DNA of 64,000 nt from Acarospora socialis (GCA_025617375.2 JAMYGW020000015.1:183526-247525), one strand, 5' to 3'; numbered from the stretch's first letter, positions 39,895 through 52,000 are shown. The notes: generated by a model from the sequence alone, not told the origin. A program made the numbers and translations.

Positions 39895-40280
39895 CTTAGA
39901 TACAACAGTGTAATAACCATTGTTGCATAGCTTATATATTATTTAAAAACTTATAAATTTTAAGCTAAACTCTTGCATTAAGAGTTTACAACTTACTTTT
40001 TTTTTTATTAACTATTAATATATATAGTTTAAAGCAATAATTAATATTAGTTTAGCTGTAACTAGATGTAATTATATAATATAGCAGCTTTTTCTCTTTG
40101 TTACTTTATTTAGCTATATAAATTTTTCTACTAGTTGTATAAATAAAAAATTTTTGTAATATGTTTAGAGAAATAACTGTGTTATTCACCTGTTAGCTTA
40201 CTAAAATCTTAACTCAATAATATTATTATCTCTATTAATTGGTTTAATTTTATCAGTCATATTGCTAAGTACTTTAAATA
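39895..40280. other. Intergenic AT-rich spacer upstream of cox1
   Basis: No gene recognised on either strand; homopolymeric A/T stretches only. The cox1 promoter would be expected here, but I see no motif I can defend. Confidence 0.4.
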
Positions 40281-40990
40281 TACCCTAAAAAATACTAAAA
40301 TTATCTAAGTAAACTTTGTAATTATCATATTTTATAGTCATAATTGAACATATAACATTAGTAATAACATTATTTTTTATCTTTATCTTCACAAATAAAG
40401 AAATATTTAGTATTTCTACCATCAAATAAAAAAAAAGAGGTCTAACAGTCATAATATTATTAATAGTTATAGTTTCTAAATCCATAGTAATAAAGTGCTG
40501 ATTAATAGCTAAATATTTATAAGATTTAGAAATAAATCTGACATTTCATTTTATTTTATTAATAACACAATCACAATCACAATCACAATCACCACGAATA
40601 AATTCATAAATATGAGTATCATTTAAAATTCTAATAAATGTATATAAATAATAATTTTTAACTTTGTCAATAAAACTAAATAATATTCTATCACTAATAA
40701 TATAATAAACTTTGTTATAACCATTAATTTTATAAACAATAGCAGTAGAGTCATTATTATAACTAACATTACCTCATTTAGACAGTTGCATATAATTAGG
40801 TAAAACAAAACCACTAAACTTAAAAGGAGGTGTAGTATTAAAATTTTTATGTCTGTGTGTAAAGTTTTTTATTAAAACTATAAGGTAAAATTTTAAAGGA
40901 AAAATAATTTTATCAATAAAGAATTTATGGTAATCTTCAGATTTAATCTTTAATAATTATAAAAATACATCTAATAACTGATCAAAATTA
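40280..40990 (-). pseudogene. Decayed second dpo copy (N-terminal exonuclease part)
   Basis: On the minus strand 'HFITMDLETITINN' and 'YDNYKVYLDNFS' align with the ExoI and ExoII regions of the dpo on the plus strand (EKYITMDLETRKFSNV, YNNSRVYLHNFSNF). Upstream, 'NKIKWNVRF' and a repeated Asp-Cys tract encoded by (CACAAT)n at 40566-40592 belong to the same region. Numerous stops. Orientation is opposite to the main dpo, about 1 kb away. Confidence 0.65.
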
Positions 40991-41153
40991 TTATTGTGCA
41001 TAATTTATAAATAACAAATAAATCTAATCTGTAGGTTATGAAGTTTAACTTAAAATTGAATAGCAAATTTATTACTAGAGTTAATAATATCTAAAGTTAA
41101 CAACTGATTAATAATTTATTTAAATTTGTCATTAGTAAAGAGAAAATTTTTAA

Positions 41154-41168
41154 GGGGGGGGGGGGGGG
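41154..41168. repeat. G15 homopolymer at the plasmid's left side
   Basis: GAAAATTTTTAA followed by 15 G. The same phrase, GAAAATTTTTAA plus 10 G, occurs at 59702-59723 beside the orphan atp6 3' end, and a C-run at 51940-51950 lies at the other side of the plasmid. Possibly derived from plasmid termini. Confidence 0.6.
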
Positions 41169-41266
41169 ACACTCATTACTACCTACCCCCCCTAATTTTC
41201 ACACTTTGGAGTTATTTTATACTTTATAAAACTTGTTTATTTATTTATCTCCCACCTTGTCTAAAT

Positions 41267-41964
41267 ATGTTTTTAGGACACACCCTTATGGAGGGGAAAA
41301 AATTGAGGGAAGGTTCTCGATCTGTTAATTATCCTAGAAGAGGTCGTCCATTGGTTTCAGCGGGTGTTATTGGTTTGTATGGTGAGGAAAATTTTAGACA
41401 TTTAGGGTCTCGTCCTCCAGTCCTCCAGTCCTCCAGTCCTCCAGTCCTCCAGTCCTCCAGTCCTCCAGCGGCTGTTATTGGTTTGTATGGCGAGGAAAAT
41501 TTACCCTCTGGTAATAATCGTCATATCAGTTATGGACAGAAGGAGGGAAAATACTATGATGGAAAAAGTAGAAACCATAAAAAAGCATCTCGAAATATAG
41601 ACAGTAAAGTTATTAATGAGCGTAGGGTTGAGTTGGATAGTAAACCAATTTATCGCCTTTTGAATTAGATGGTAGATCTATTTATGAGATAGATGGACGT
41701 GAATTAGCTATGGAAAAAGATGGTAAACCTATTAAAATTTTAAATAATAGTAATTTAGATGGTAGGGTAAATAATCGTTCTAGATATTCTTCTAGTTCAG
41801 GGTCAAGTAGTACAAAATATATGCCTAGTGACATTAGTACTTATTACAAGTGTGTAGGTAAAGTTGATTGGGATAATATAGATAATGATGGGTTTTCTAA
41901 AAATTATTTAGATAAAGTTGATATAAATAATTCTAATAAGAAAAATAATAAATCTAGAAAATAA
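41267..41964 (+). pseudogene. Plasmid ORF upstream of dpo, frameshifted
   Basis: From ATG 41267 (MFLGHTLMEGKKLREGSRSV) the frame contains two copies of 'VIGLYGEEN' separated by a Pro/Ser/Gln repeat (VLQSSSPPVLQSSSPP), then 'ELDSKPIYRL'. Near 41660 the frame changes to '...FELDGRSIYEIDGRELAMEK' and continues to 41964 through a Ser-rich stretch. Co-oriented with dpo and 116 bp upstream, so it may be the N-terminal part of a longer polymerase or terminal-protein-like region (inference). Function not recognised. Confidence 0.6.
41413..41468. repeat. 8-bp tandem repeat (TCCTCCAG)x7
   Basis: Seven perfect copies; each three copies keep the frame, so it codes the VLQSSSPP repeat in the ORF around it. 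Confidence 0.95.
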
Positions 41965-42079
41965 TTTTAGATGGTGGTTTAAATAGTATAATTTAATGAT
42001 ACCTGTTTTTCCGTGGATTTTGATGGTCAGTATCGCTAAGTTATAGGGTAACATTTCCCTTTTTTTCTTTTAGTTTTAC

Positions 42080-44810
42080 ATGATGAAAGTCAAAAATGTT
42101 AATAATTTAAAAGGTATTCAAAGTAGTTTTGTTAAAACTTTGATTAATAATAAATCAAAATTAAGTGATTTATTTAAGTGAAAACACTTTCAAGATGATT
42201 TTCAGGAAGATAGTTTTATCACTAAAGAAAAAATTTTAGAGAGTTTAAAGAAATTCTGATAAGAGCGTATTAATATTAGCTCTGATCAGTATTTTAATAT
42301 TATATTTAAAGTATATGTAAATAATTTTGATGGATTTAGATCTATTTCTTTAAAATTTAGAGCTAATAAGATGGATTTTGGCAATGTATTTGAATATTGT
42401 TGAGCATCTTGAGGGCTTAAACCTCTTGAATATAAAAGTTCTTTATGTAGTAGTATAGCGTTTTCTTACAGGTTTTTACCTAAAGAACTTAATATAAATA
42501 AAAGTGATTTCCCTAAATTTAAGAGTATTCATGAAAAAAGAGGGTTCAGGTATGGCGGTTATGATTTACCTAAAACAATGAATATAGCTAAATGAGGGTT
42601 CTGTAATTATAAAAGTGAGTTTAATGTTATAGTAAAATCTTTAAATAATAAAATTGAATATAATATAAACATTTTTGAAGATTATAATCAGGTAGAAGTA
42701 AAAGTTAATGGTAGAATTCTAATTAAATTTCTAGATTATAAATTAGATAAATCTAATTTAGATTATTTCAAAAGAGTTATTAATAAGCAGGTGTATATAT
42801 TTAAAAATAATAAATTAATATTAAAAACTATAGAGAGAAGTTGTAAATTTATAAGTAATATTAAACAATCTGCTATAATTACTGAAAAGTATATTACAAT
42901 GGATTTAGAAACCCGAAAATTTAGCAATGTGTTGAAAGTTTATTGTATTTCGATTTATGATGGTAAGATTGCGAAAACGTTTTTTTTATCTGATTATAAA
43001 AATAGTAATGAAATGTTAGAAGCATCAATATATTATTTAATGAAAAGAAAATATAATAATTCTAGAGTTTATTTACATAACTTTTCAAATTTTGATAGTG
43101 TATTTCTTATTAATCAGTTGCAAAAATTAACAGTTTATAGCTTAAAACCTAATAGAAGAAATGGTAAATTAATAGATGTGCAATTTAAGTATAAGAAAGG
43201 ATATAACTTATACTTTAGAGATTCATATTTATTACTTCCAGTTTCATTAAGAAAATTAGCTGTAGCGTTTAATGTAGAAAATAAAGGTGTTTTCCCTCAC
43301 AAATTTCTAGATGATGAAAATGTTAATTTAACTTATTGTGGTAAAGCACCAGGAATTGAGTCTTTTTTTGAGATAAAATATGAAGAATATCTAAATTATA
43401 AAAAAAGAGTTTAAAAATAAAAGATGAAATTTAAAGAATGAATCTATTAAATATTGTGTACAAGATGTAGTTACTTTATATCAAGTAATAGATGCTTTTA
43501 GTAAGTGGATATTTAAAATGTTCAGAATTAATATTCACAAATATCCAACATTACCTTCATTAGCTTTTGCAATTTTTAGGTCCAATTTCCTTAGCAAACA
43601 AGTAAAAATTCCTATTATTCAAGGTGCAATGTATGATTTTTTTAGAGAGGGATACACAGGTGGTTCAGTGGATGTATATAAACCTTATGGTAAAAATATA
43701 AGAAGATATGATGTAAATGGTATGTATCCATACAGTATGAGATATTTTCCTGTTCCTGTGGGACAACCTATGTATTTTGAAGGTGATATTAATGAAATTA
43801 ATAATAAACCGTTTGGAATTTTTGAAGTACAAATCACTTCCCCATCTGAAATTAAAATACCTTTATTACAAAAGAGAGTAACAAAAAATGGAGTTAATTC
43901 AACAATTTCTCCTATTGGTAATTGAAAAGGTATCTATTTTAGTGAAGAATTATATAATGCTGAAAAATATGGATATAAATTTAAAATATTAAGAGGATTT
44001 ATTTTTGATAAAGCTTATATTTTTACTGAATATGTAGATATCTTAGGTAAAATAAAAGAGAATAGTGTGAAAGATAGTGCTGAATATATTATATCCAAGA
44101 TGCTATTAAATAGTTTATATGGTAGATTTAGGATGAGTCCTGAAATGGAAGAACATCAAATTGTTGATGAATTAATAGCTTTGGATATGGAATTATCTGA
44201 TAAATATACTGTAACAGATGTAACTCCTTTAGAAAATGATAAAATCTGAATTTCTTATATTACAGATAAAAGATTGGAGGATGATACAAAGGATTTTGTG
44301 AATGTTTCTGTACCTATAGCACTAGCTATAGCAGCTTATTCTAGAATTCATATGTCTCAATTTAAGACTATGAAGGGTATAAATCTTTACTATATGGATA
44401 CAGATTCAATAGATATTGATTCAGAGTTAGATAGAAAATTAATAGGTTCAGGTTTGGGAAAGATGAAATTAGAAGATAGATTGGAAGAGGCAACTTTTCT
44501 AGCTCCTAAAGTATATGGAGGAGTAAAACTATCTAATAATAATTTGATTAAATATGAATATGTAACAATTAAAGGGTATAAAGAATCTTTAAGATATTCA
44601 GATATTCATTCATTATTAAAAAGGGATAATAAATTAGAACTTTATCATGAGAAATGATATAAAAACTATACAAGAGGTGAAATTACAATAAAGGATGAGA
44701 TATATAGTCTAATGACTACCTCCAATAAAAGAGAACCTGTGTATAATCATGAGGGTATTTTAATTGATACTAAACCTTATGTATTGAATGAGATAGATGG
44801 TGTAGATTAA
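42080..44810 (+). pseudogene. dpo: Family-B protein-primed DNA polymerase of an integrated linear plasmid, broken
   Basis: Exonuclease motifs: ExoI 'ITMDLETRK' near 42895, ExoII 'YLHNFSNFDSVF' near 43075, ExoIII 'YCVQDVVTLYQ' near 43455. Polymerase motifs: A 'DVNGMYPYSM' near 43710, B 'ISKMLLNSLYGRF' near 44090, C 'YYMDTDSIDID' near 44390, and KxY-like 'TIKGYKESLRY'. This set and order is that of protein-primed polymerases of fungal mitochondrial invertrons. Lesions: an in-frame TAA near 42260 and a one-base shift in an A7 run near 43400; otherwise open with many TGA Trp. Tail-to-tail with rpo, as in kalilo-type plasmids. Probably inactive unless the lesions are sequence errors. Confidence 0.9.
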
Positions 44811-44834
44811 CAAAAAAAAAAAAAGGATTTTTTT

Positions 44835-44853
44835 CTAATGCTTAAAGCATTAG
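44835..44853. terminator. Palindrome between convergent dpo and rpo
   Basis: CTAATGCTT A AAGCATTAG, flanked by an A/T run on each side, 25 bp after the dpo stop. Works in both directions by symmetry. Confidence 0.6.
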
Positions 44854-44898
44854 TTTTTTTTTTATTGTTATAATATGAATATCTTTAGATAGATACCT

Positions 44899-44940
44899 AA
44901 AAATAACCATCAGTCGCATAAGCGACTGATGGTTATTTTT
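44899..44940. terminator. 19-bp perfect hairpin between dpo and rpo
   Basis: AAAAATAACCATCAGTCGC, loop ATAA, then its exact reverse complement ending in T5. It lies 25 bp downstream of the rpo stop. A likely bidirectional transcription terminator or RNA 3'-end processing site. Confidence 0.7.
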
Positions 44941-44964
44941 ATATGTAGATAAATTTATATAATA

Positions 44965-47900
44965 TTACGTTATCATGTAACTAGATTCGAGAATACTCTT
45001 AAAATCTAATTCTCCTAATGTTGGTAACTGTGGAATTTCGTATTTTTCTTTTCCAACAATAACTAACTCAGGTGTATACCCATTATATATTATTTCGTAT
45101 CTATTATCTTCAATTGATTGAATAATTCTTGCATGAAATTTTTCAAGGAATTCACTTTGAGAATATAGTCTCACGAATTCTTTTTTAACTTTTTGTGACA
45201 ATTCATCCATTTTATTGGGGTGTGTTCCAAAACAATCATGAATTGTTAAAATAGAGTATTTAGAATCTTCACTAAAGCTTAAGATAACTTTCATTAAATG
45301 ATCAGCATCTAATGAATGAATGATGTTAGGTATAATAGCTTGCTTTTGTTTTATTTTATTTAGCTTATCAATTGTTTCTCTAATAACAATAGTTCTTCTT
45401 TTTCCAAATAGATTTATAGCTGTTTTCGTTTGTTTAGTTTTTAAATAATGTTGTTCTATTTCTAAACCATTTGGAGTAAATCAGGTAAGAGGTATATTTA
45501 AATTCAACATTAAATTTGCAGTATCCATAAAATAGCTATAAATTTTATTTAAAGAAGGATAAAGGACAAAGATTTCATCATAGATAATTTCTGATATTTT
45601 ATATATATCATGTGAAGATAATAAAACTTTACCTATATAACCAGGGGACAAATAATAATCTTTACCTTTTGATTTTAGTTTCATTTTTAATTCATTAGCA
45701 ATATCATAAGCTTTATTTTTGTCAATAATCTCTAAATTTGATTTTAGTTGTTCAGCAATCCCATAAGTACTAACATTATACACTTTAGTCATAATAGGGG
45801 ATTTAATAATTTTTCTATTAAATTTTATTAATGAAAAATGAGAGTATTCTTTATTTATATCTCAAAATTTATTAATTCTTTTATTTACAGGTTCTAAGAC
45901 CTTTGTATATATGTCCGCAGGTTTGTTTTCGTGTTTACTCTTTATGAGATTAACATTTGCACCGAGCTCTAAATCTCTGAGTAAAGCAGCTAAATGTTGT
46001 ATACCACTACATGTAGCATCTAGGAAAATAGGAGCTTTAACTTTAAAGTTAGAATCTCTTTCAAGTTCTCTTAGATTTAAACAAAATGAGGCAAATGTAA
46101 ATTTATTAACAGCTGTTGATATAAGAGTAGGATCAAGATCAATTATTCTTCTTTTATTCACCTTAACTCAATTAACTCTATCTATATACGATTTTTTTGA
46201 TAGACCATCTTCATCATGATTATTAGCCCCGTATATATAAAAATAATACAAACCATCTTTAGTTATGACTTCACTATCTCAAAAGTTTACTAAACTTGAC
46301 GATAAATCACTACCTTGGTAGGTTATAAAAAACGAATCAGTGTATATTCTACCTCTTCAATCACTTCTCACAGTTAAATAAAAAGGTAAATTTGAATACA
46401 TTTCAGCTAATCTTAATGTAATTTCTGTTTGTAGATTATTATCTTCACCAGAAAGTACATATTTTCCTTCGTTATTTAAATAATTTAACAATAAATTGTT
46501 TATTCCAAATTTAATAGAATTAATCTTATTTACTGTATTATATAAAACTTGTAAATTTTTTGTCTTATGTTTATTATCAGGTCCCTTGGTAACAATATTA
46601 TCTTTAATATTTTGATTTTCTAGAAATCCTCCAAAAGAACTTTTTGATCATAAAAGAGGTTTACAAATCATCGGCAAAGTTTGAGGTTGTATAACTATTT
46701 TTTCTCTTACATCATTTAAATAATCTTTATTTATTTTTATTATTGCAATATCTTGTGTTTTGTTGGATTCTAAAGTATACTCTCTTTCAAAAATATTATG
46801 AGGATATTGGGATAAAAGTGCTATAAAGTAATCTCCTAACTTAATTAATCCTTCTGATCCAACCCCTTTAGTCTTCACATAATCATCAAAGCTAAACGGG
46901 TCATTATATATATATTCTTCATCTTGTTTTATAAAAGCTATACATTCTTTCTTATAAGATTCATATAGTATAGTTTTACCTATTATAGCTGCAATAGCTG
47001 TATATTTTAATCTATCATAATAACTAATACCTAATACATAAGCAATAACCAACCCTTCAAATTTATTAAAGTTTTCAAGGTATTTAAATCTCCTTTTAAA
47101 ATCTTTCTTATTTAATTCTAATGTTTTATTAGCTTCCAAAATAACTTGTTGTATTTTACCCTTATATTTTTTAATTAATATATTATCATCTGTTCGCATT
47201 TTTTCAGTTATATCCCTAATTCATTTTTCTTCTAGATACTTTTGTTTATCTTCTGGAGATAAACTTTCATCATTTATTTTTTCCTTAATCAAATTAAAAA
47301 AATCTAAAAGCTCTGAATCTTTTTTTAAATTTTGAATTTCACAATTATATTTGCTTAATGTATGAAACCCTTTATATTTAGCTCAAGTATTAAATCCTCT
47401 CCTATTTTTAACTATATTAGAAGTTCCTTTGACAGACCCTAAATTTTTCTTATTTTTACCTAACCCACATTTATTTTGAATCTCCTCTATCATTTTTTTA
47501 TCATAATCAGAAGTAAAATTAAAAATAGCTCTTGATAATGCTTTTTCTTTAGATAAATCATTAAACGATTCACCAACTAAATCAGAATTAGGACCAAAAA
47601 ACAACAATATAAATTTAGATAGTAAAAATTGATTAGGAGAAACAATATGTTTCAAAGTATTATTATCACCACCTATATGAATATTAAAAAAACTAAATGC
47701 CAATTTTATAAAACTTCAAGATACACCCTGAAAATGTAAAATTATAGATGAATCTTTATCTGAACCATAATGTAAACTAAGTTCCTTTAAATAATTATCA
47801 GAAAAAAATCTATTTATAGAAACTTTTCTAGTTGCAAAATAAGTACCTGGAAGCTTAAGATTAATATTAGGTATTTCACTAATATCATATTCACGATCTT

Positions 47901-48162
47901 TAATAGTATCCAAAATTAATAAACTTCTAAAGTGATATTGAGATAACCCATCTTCTATTTGCTCTCAATTAAATATTTTCTGAGCGTCATCATAAACAAA
48001 GAAAACTGAACTATAAATTCTAGTATAATTATCAACCCCTGTATATTTAAACTTAGAAAGCGAAACAAAAAGATGAATATTCTCAGCTTTAGAATTTAAA
48101 AATTGCACTAATTCTCTAGTAGAATAATCAGTATTTTTAGTCGCAAGTTCATATTTAGACAT
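44965..48162 (-). CDS. rpo: T7-like single-subunit RNA polymerase of the linear plasmid
   Basis: 1065 residues from ATG 48162 (MSKYELATKNTDYSTRELVQ), one frame with many TGA Trp and no other stop. Conserved motifs of the T7/mitochondrial family: 'SDWRGRIYT' near residue 600, 'DATCSGIQHLAALL' near 715 (first catalytic Asp), 'KSPIMTKVYN' near 790 (K and Y of the nucleotide-binding helix), and 'TIHDCFGTHP' near 975 (second catalytic Asp). Length fits invertron polymerases. It would transcribe plasmid genes in the mitochondrion. The gene looks intact, in contrast to its dpo partner. Confidence 0.95.
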
Positions 48163-48199
48163 AATTTAATAACAATAATAATAAAAAAAAAAGGAAATA

Positions 48200-48661
48200 T
48201 TAAATATGGATACCTTTAACTACCATAATGCAGTAAATAAATCTACTACCACCAAAAAAACAAATATAATAACAAAATTTACAAAAAAAAAGTAGTATTA
48301 TCTTTATATTTTCAAAAATAGATTGTATGCTGTCTAAATAAGTAAAAATTAAACTATTTTTATCTCTATGTGTAATTGTGCTATGTACTTTTCTAATATG
48401 TGTTAAGGATGTGTATCCTCTTTTTGTAAAAAAATTATTTATCTTTTTGTTTGCCAAAGTAGTAATGGAATTGTTTTCAGCCATAGAGTTAGCATTGGTG
48501 TTATCATAATCTGTTGTCTCGCTCTTATTACTGTTAGTTTCAATCTTAGTTGTATTATTAGAGCCTCTAATTTTATTTTCCTCAACATTTAGATGAGGTA
48601 TAATCTGGATTAAACCATTAGAAGATGTAATTCTAATTTGTCCCTCGCGAGAGGTATCCAT
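48200..48661 (-). CDS. Plasmid hypothetical ORF with C-terminal membrane segment (153 aa)
   Basis: From ATG 48661 (MDTSREGQIRITSSNGLIQI). Polar, Asn/Thr-rich N-terminal half, then a hydrophobic, Cys-rich segment (ILLFFCKFCYYICFF). 37 bp upstream of rpo in the same direction, so possibly co-transcribed. No family recognised. Confidence 0.55.
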   Translation of the reverse strand: MDTSREGQIRITSSNGLIQIIPHLNVEENKIRGSNNTTKIETNSNKSETTDYDNTNANSMAENNSITTLANKKINNFFTKRGYTSLTHIRKVHSTITHRDKNSLIFTYLDSIQSIFENIKIILLFFCKFCYYICFFGGSRFIYCIMVVKGIHI

Positions 48662-48730
48662 AAAAGGTAATATACTTTTTTTATCTTGTATATCAAACCC
48701 ATTAAAGGAGTTAAGTATATTAAAATTTAA

Positions 48731-49215
48731 TTAAAAAAAAATTATTAAGTAAGTAACAAGTCTAGTGTCTAATTTAGTTATTAAATGACGTTTATTACTA
48801 CTTCCACCACTAATAGTTGTGATACTTTTTGAATCTTTAGCTGCTTTAACTATAAAAGCTCATGGGATATTATCTGCAATGAATAGGATATTGCCTAAAA
48901 ATTCATTAATATTCTCATTTCCCATAAGCTCTTTAAAACCATCCATATTAACATTAACAAAAGTAACTCTATTGAATGTTAGAGGTTCTTCTTTGCAAAG
49001 TTTTTCATTTTCTGTAATAAGTATTATTGACATAGTATCTATATTAAAATATTGAAGAAACATTGAAATTGATTCAGCCTCAAGGTTGAATTATTTGCTA
49101 GGACATCATAAAGATGCAATTGATGAATTTATTGGCAGATTATAATTGATATTGCTAAGAACGAATAATTTATGTTCATTAGTGATATGTAAAAATTTAT
49201 TTTTTTGTGTGTTCA
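48731..49215 (-). pseudogene. Plasmid ORF with SGGSxxKRHL motif, interrupted
   Basis: ATG 49215 (MNTQKNKFLHITNEHKLFVL), then an in-frame TAA near 49090, then open again to 48731. The C-terminal part, 'SITTISGGSSNKRHLITKLD', matches 'NLEISGGSTTKRHLVSHLV' of ORF 56040-56765. The shared motif and preceding hydrophobic strand (FLGNILFIADNIPW) show common ancestry. Function unknown; association with dpo and rpo suggests a plasmid gene. Confidence 0.65.
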
Positions 49216-49299
49216 TGTTTTTAAAATTTATAAAATAAAAAGAGGCAAATCCTCTAATTTAACACCTAAGTTTATATAGAAGGAAATTTAATATATAGA

Positions 49300-49860
49300 T
49301 TATCATCTAGGATTTCTTGGCTTTCTTCGATTTAAAAGCCAAACTATTGTATTTTTTGCTCGTGTAATTTTTTCATAATCAGCTCTTACTACATTTTTAA
49401 TTTCTTTACGTATACTTAGATTAGAATCTCAGTTTTGTTTAAACTCTTTAAAAGATCTATAGTTATCTCTATCTATTTCAAACATTTCTCAATATACTCT
49501 ACGTCTAACTTTATTAACAATCCTTTTAGGAAAATTTACTGCAAAGTTATAATTAGAACTAGAAGTATCAAGCTGAGGATTAGTTATATTCTCATCAGAT
49601 ATAAAACCATTTGTTGTATCAGATACAGGCTCAATATAAGAACCATGAGGATTATCGCTTAAAAAGCATAATAAGTAGTTATTAAACATATTTAACACAA
49701 TATCTGGACAAAAGATTATTAAGAACACTGAAATAATACAATTAACTATAAGTAATAAAAAGATTAAAAATAAAAAGAGAATAAATCAATCTAACAATAT
49801 AAATAAAGATAATTTAACAATATAAAAAGGGAAATTTTTAAATAAATTTTGTATTTTCAT
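49300..49860 (-). CDS. Plasmid membrane ORF, paralogue of ORF 50033-51013 (186 aa)
   Basis: From ATG 49860 (MKIQNLFKNFPFYIVKLSLF) with strong N-terminal transmembrane helices, a polar middle and a basic C-terminus containing 'YRSFKEFKQNWDSNLSIRKE'. That block aligns with 'YDSYVEFKANWDPNLNIFKQ' in the neighbouring ORF. Uninterrupted with TGA as Trp. The N-terminal helices plus basic C-terminus could suit a membrane-anchored DNA-binding role (speculative). Confidence 0.65.
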
Positions 49861-50032
49861 GTTTTAGTAATTTTTTTATTTTTAAAAGGAGGGTAGTACC
49901 TCAAACTATTAAACCAATAAAGGTACAGTAAAGGATGCATTGAATGCTAATAGTCTACAACTTCATATGTAACACCTTATCTAATTTTATGCATTAATAA
50001 AAATCTATTTACCTCTTAATTTGTTTTTTAAA

Positions 50033-51013
50033 TTAAGATCTATGAAATGGGCGTCTTGTATGCAATAAATTTTCAATTTCAGGTTTAACACCTCTATTAA
50101 TATTTCTTCTATGATTTCTATTAACACCTAACATATCCTCTACATCAGATTTTAAATCCTGTTTAATGTCCTTAGCTATTTGTTTAAATATATTTAAGTT
50201 AGGATCTCAATTTGCCTTAAACTCTACATAAGAGTCATATTTACCTGATTTTTTCTCTCAAATAGTCCAAAAGAACTTACGTTTACCTATATCAGAATAT
50301 TTTACATAAACACTCTCAACTTTTGACTCAAAAGATCCAATTTTAGAATCTAAATGTTTAATACCTAACTTAATTCTATCAAACATACCTTCTTTTGGTA
50401 TAACATATTCAGTATAATGATGATTTTGTGTATTACCTATACTCTCAGGAACATTAGGATAATCATCTGCATTTCATCTATTCTGAATATTAAAAGAACC
50501 TTGTGATGAATCTCCACCTCTCTGTGCTAAAATTGAACAATTAGGTGAAGGATTACTAATTTGAGCATCAGATGTATTAACCACCATGCTAGATCTAGGA
50601 GAATTAATTCCTAACTCAGCAACATTTTGAGAAGACATATTATTTTGTGTAACAACCAAACTACTACTAGTATCAGAATTAACACCTAATTCGTGTAGAT
50701 TAGAATTTATAGAATTATTTTGAGTAGCCACTGAACTAGTATTAGGATAATTAACACCTAATTCATGGATAGTTGAGTGTTGAACATAAGATGAAGCTGG
50801 GAATTCTGCTGGTCCTTGTTGAGGTGCATTAAGAAACAGCTCCGATGTTTGTCTTACTCTTACGACTGGTTTAGTGCTATAATTAATTGGAGGGGGAGAA
50901 TCAGAATAAGGACTAGTATTGTCAGTAGGTTCACATAATAAAACCCCATCAAAATAACATTTAATACTAGATAATAATAATAAGTAAACAAAACATTTTA
51001 AAATAAAAGACAT
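50033..51013 (-). CDS. Plasmid ORF with signal-like N-terminus and repeats (326 aa)
   Basis: From ATG 51013 (MSFILKCFVYLLLLSSIKCY), a signal-anchor-like start, then a Pro/Ser/Asn-rich region with three near-repeats of 'xxELGVNxxxTSSxxxTQNN' (HELGVNYPNTSSVATQNN, HELGVNSDTSSS, AELGINSPRSS). The C-terminal basic domain (WEKKSGKYDSYVEFKANWD) is shared with ORF 49300-49860. Open throughout. Looks like a surface-type or structural protein by composition, but no family is recognised. Confidence 0.7.
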
Positions 51014-51745
51014 AAAGAAATATGTTCAAGGATAATTTCTTTTTATATTTGTGAAAAAACGAGATAAATAATAAATAATATGTATAGTCTTAGGAAAAAG
51101 AACTATGCAATCCCAAAAAACTAGCGTAAGTATAATTGTAACCTTTTCAGCTTTAAAAGCTAATAATTTGTAAATTTTGTTTATAGTCATAATTTTAATA
51201 ATAATAATAAAATAAGAAAAGAGGATAATACCTCAAAAACACCATATAGAATAAAATGTGAATAAGAAAACCTATAAAATTAGAAAGCAAATAACATTAC
51301 TAAGCAATAATAAAAAAACATTATCATGTAAATAAAACATCCATGAAATAAGTAATACTAACCAAACTAATAAGTCAAAATATAGTAACTTAATCTGTAC
51401 TTAATTTATAACTTATTAATACATTTTAACAAAATTATCCATAATTATGATCATTACTAATCTAGCAATGTATTACTTACGTTTAATGGAAATGTATAAT
51501 CAATTCATCTATACTTAGTTGTATAAGTGTTTGTATTAGTGTTTGTCTTTTGTTTTGTCATAATAAAATAAAAATAAAAATAAAAAATAAAAGAGAAGAG
51601 AGAATAAATTTGTATATCTCAAATAACAAAAACCGGTAAGGGACCCTTTTTCTTCTCATAAGGGTACGTATGAAATAAATATTGGTTAGGTTCAGCTACT
51701 AAGAAAAATGTTTTATATCTATTTAGAAAAATAAAAAGTCTAAAA
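51014..51745. other. Intergenic region at the right side of the plasmid
   Basis: AT-rich, no ORF of note. I could not establish terminal inverted repeats by eye against 40.9-41.2 kb. Confidence 0.4.
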
Positions 51746-51845
51746 AAGGAGGAAAAGGAAGAGGAAGAAGAAGAGGAAGAGGAAGAAGAAGAGGAAGAGG
51801 AAGAGGAAGAAGAGGAAGAGGAAGAGGAAGAGGAAGAGGAATGAG
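51746..51845. repeat. Purine repeat (GAAGAG)n
   Basis: About 100 bp of GGAAGA/GAAGAG units, pure purine on the plus strand, able to form triplex-like structures. Followed by C8 at 51940-51950. Confidence 0.9.
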
Positions 51846-52000
51846 AAAAATAGCCTCACCTCAAAACGAGCTAAAAGGGTTAAAAGGGCCCCTCTCTCAT
51901 AAAGACATTAAAAAATAAAAATGGATATTTGTATCCCCTTCCCCCCCCACTTTTTAGTAATTATTATAATATTTATAGATTATAACTATTTAATCTTGTT

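Noticed and set aside
41126-41266. Extension of the plus-strand plasmid ORF upstream through the G15 run
   Set aside because: It needs a non-ATG start and translates a homopolymer; ATG 41267 is more likely.
40990-51960. Clear terminal inverted repeats of the plasmid
   Set aside because: By eye I see only a G-run and a loosely similar flank at the two ends; not enough to call TIRs.
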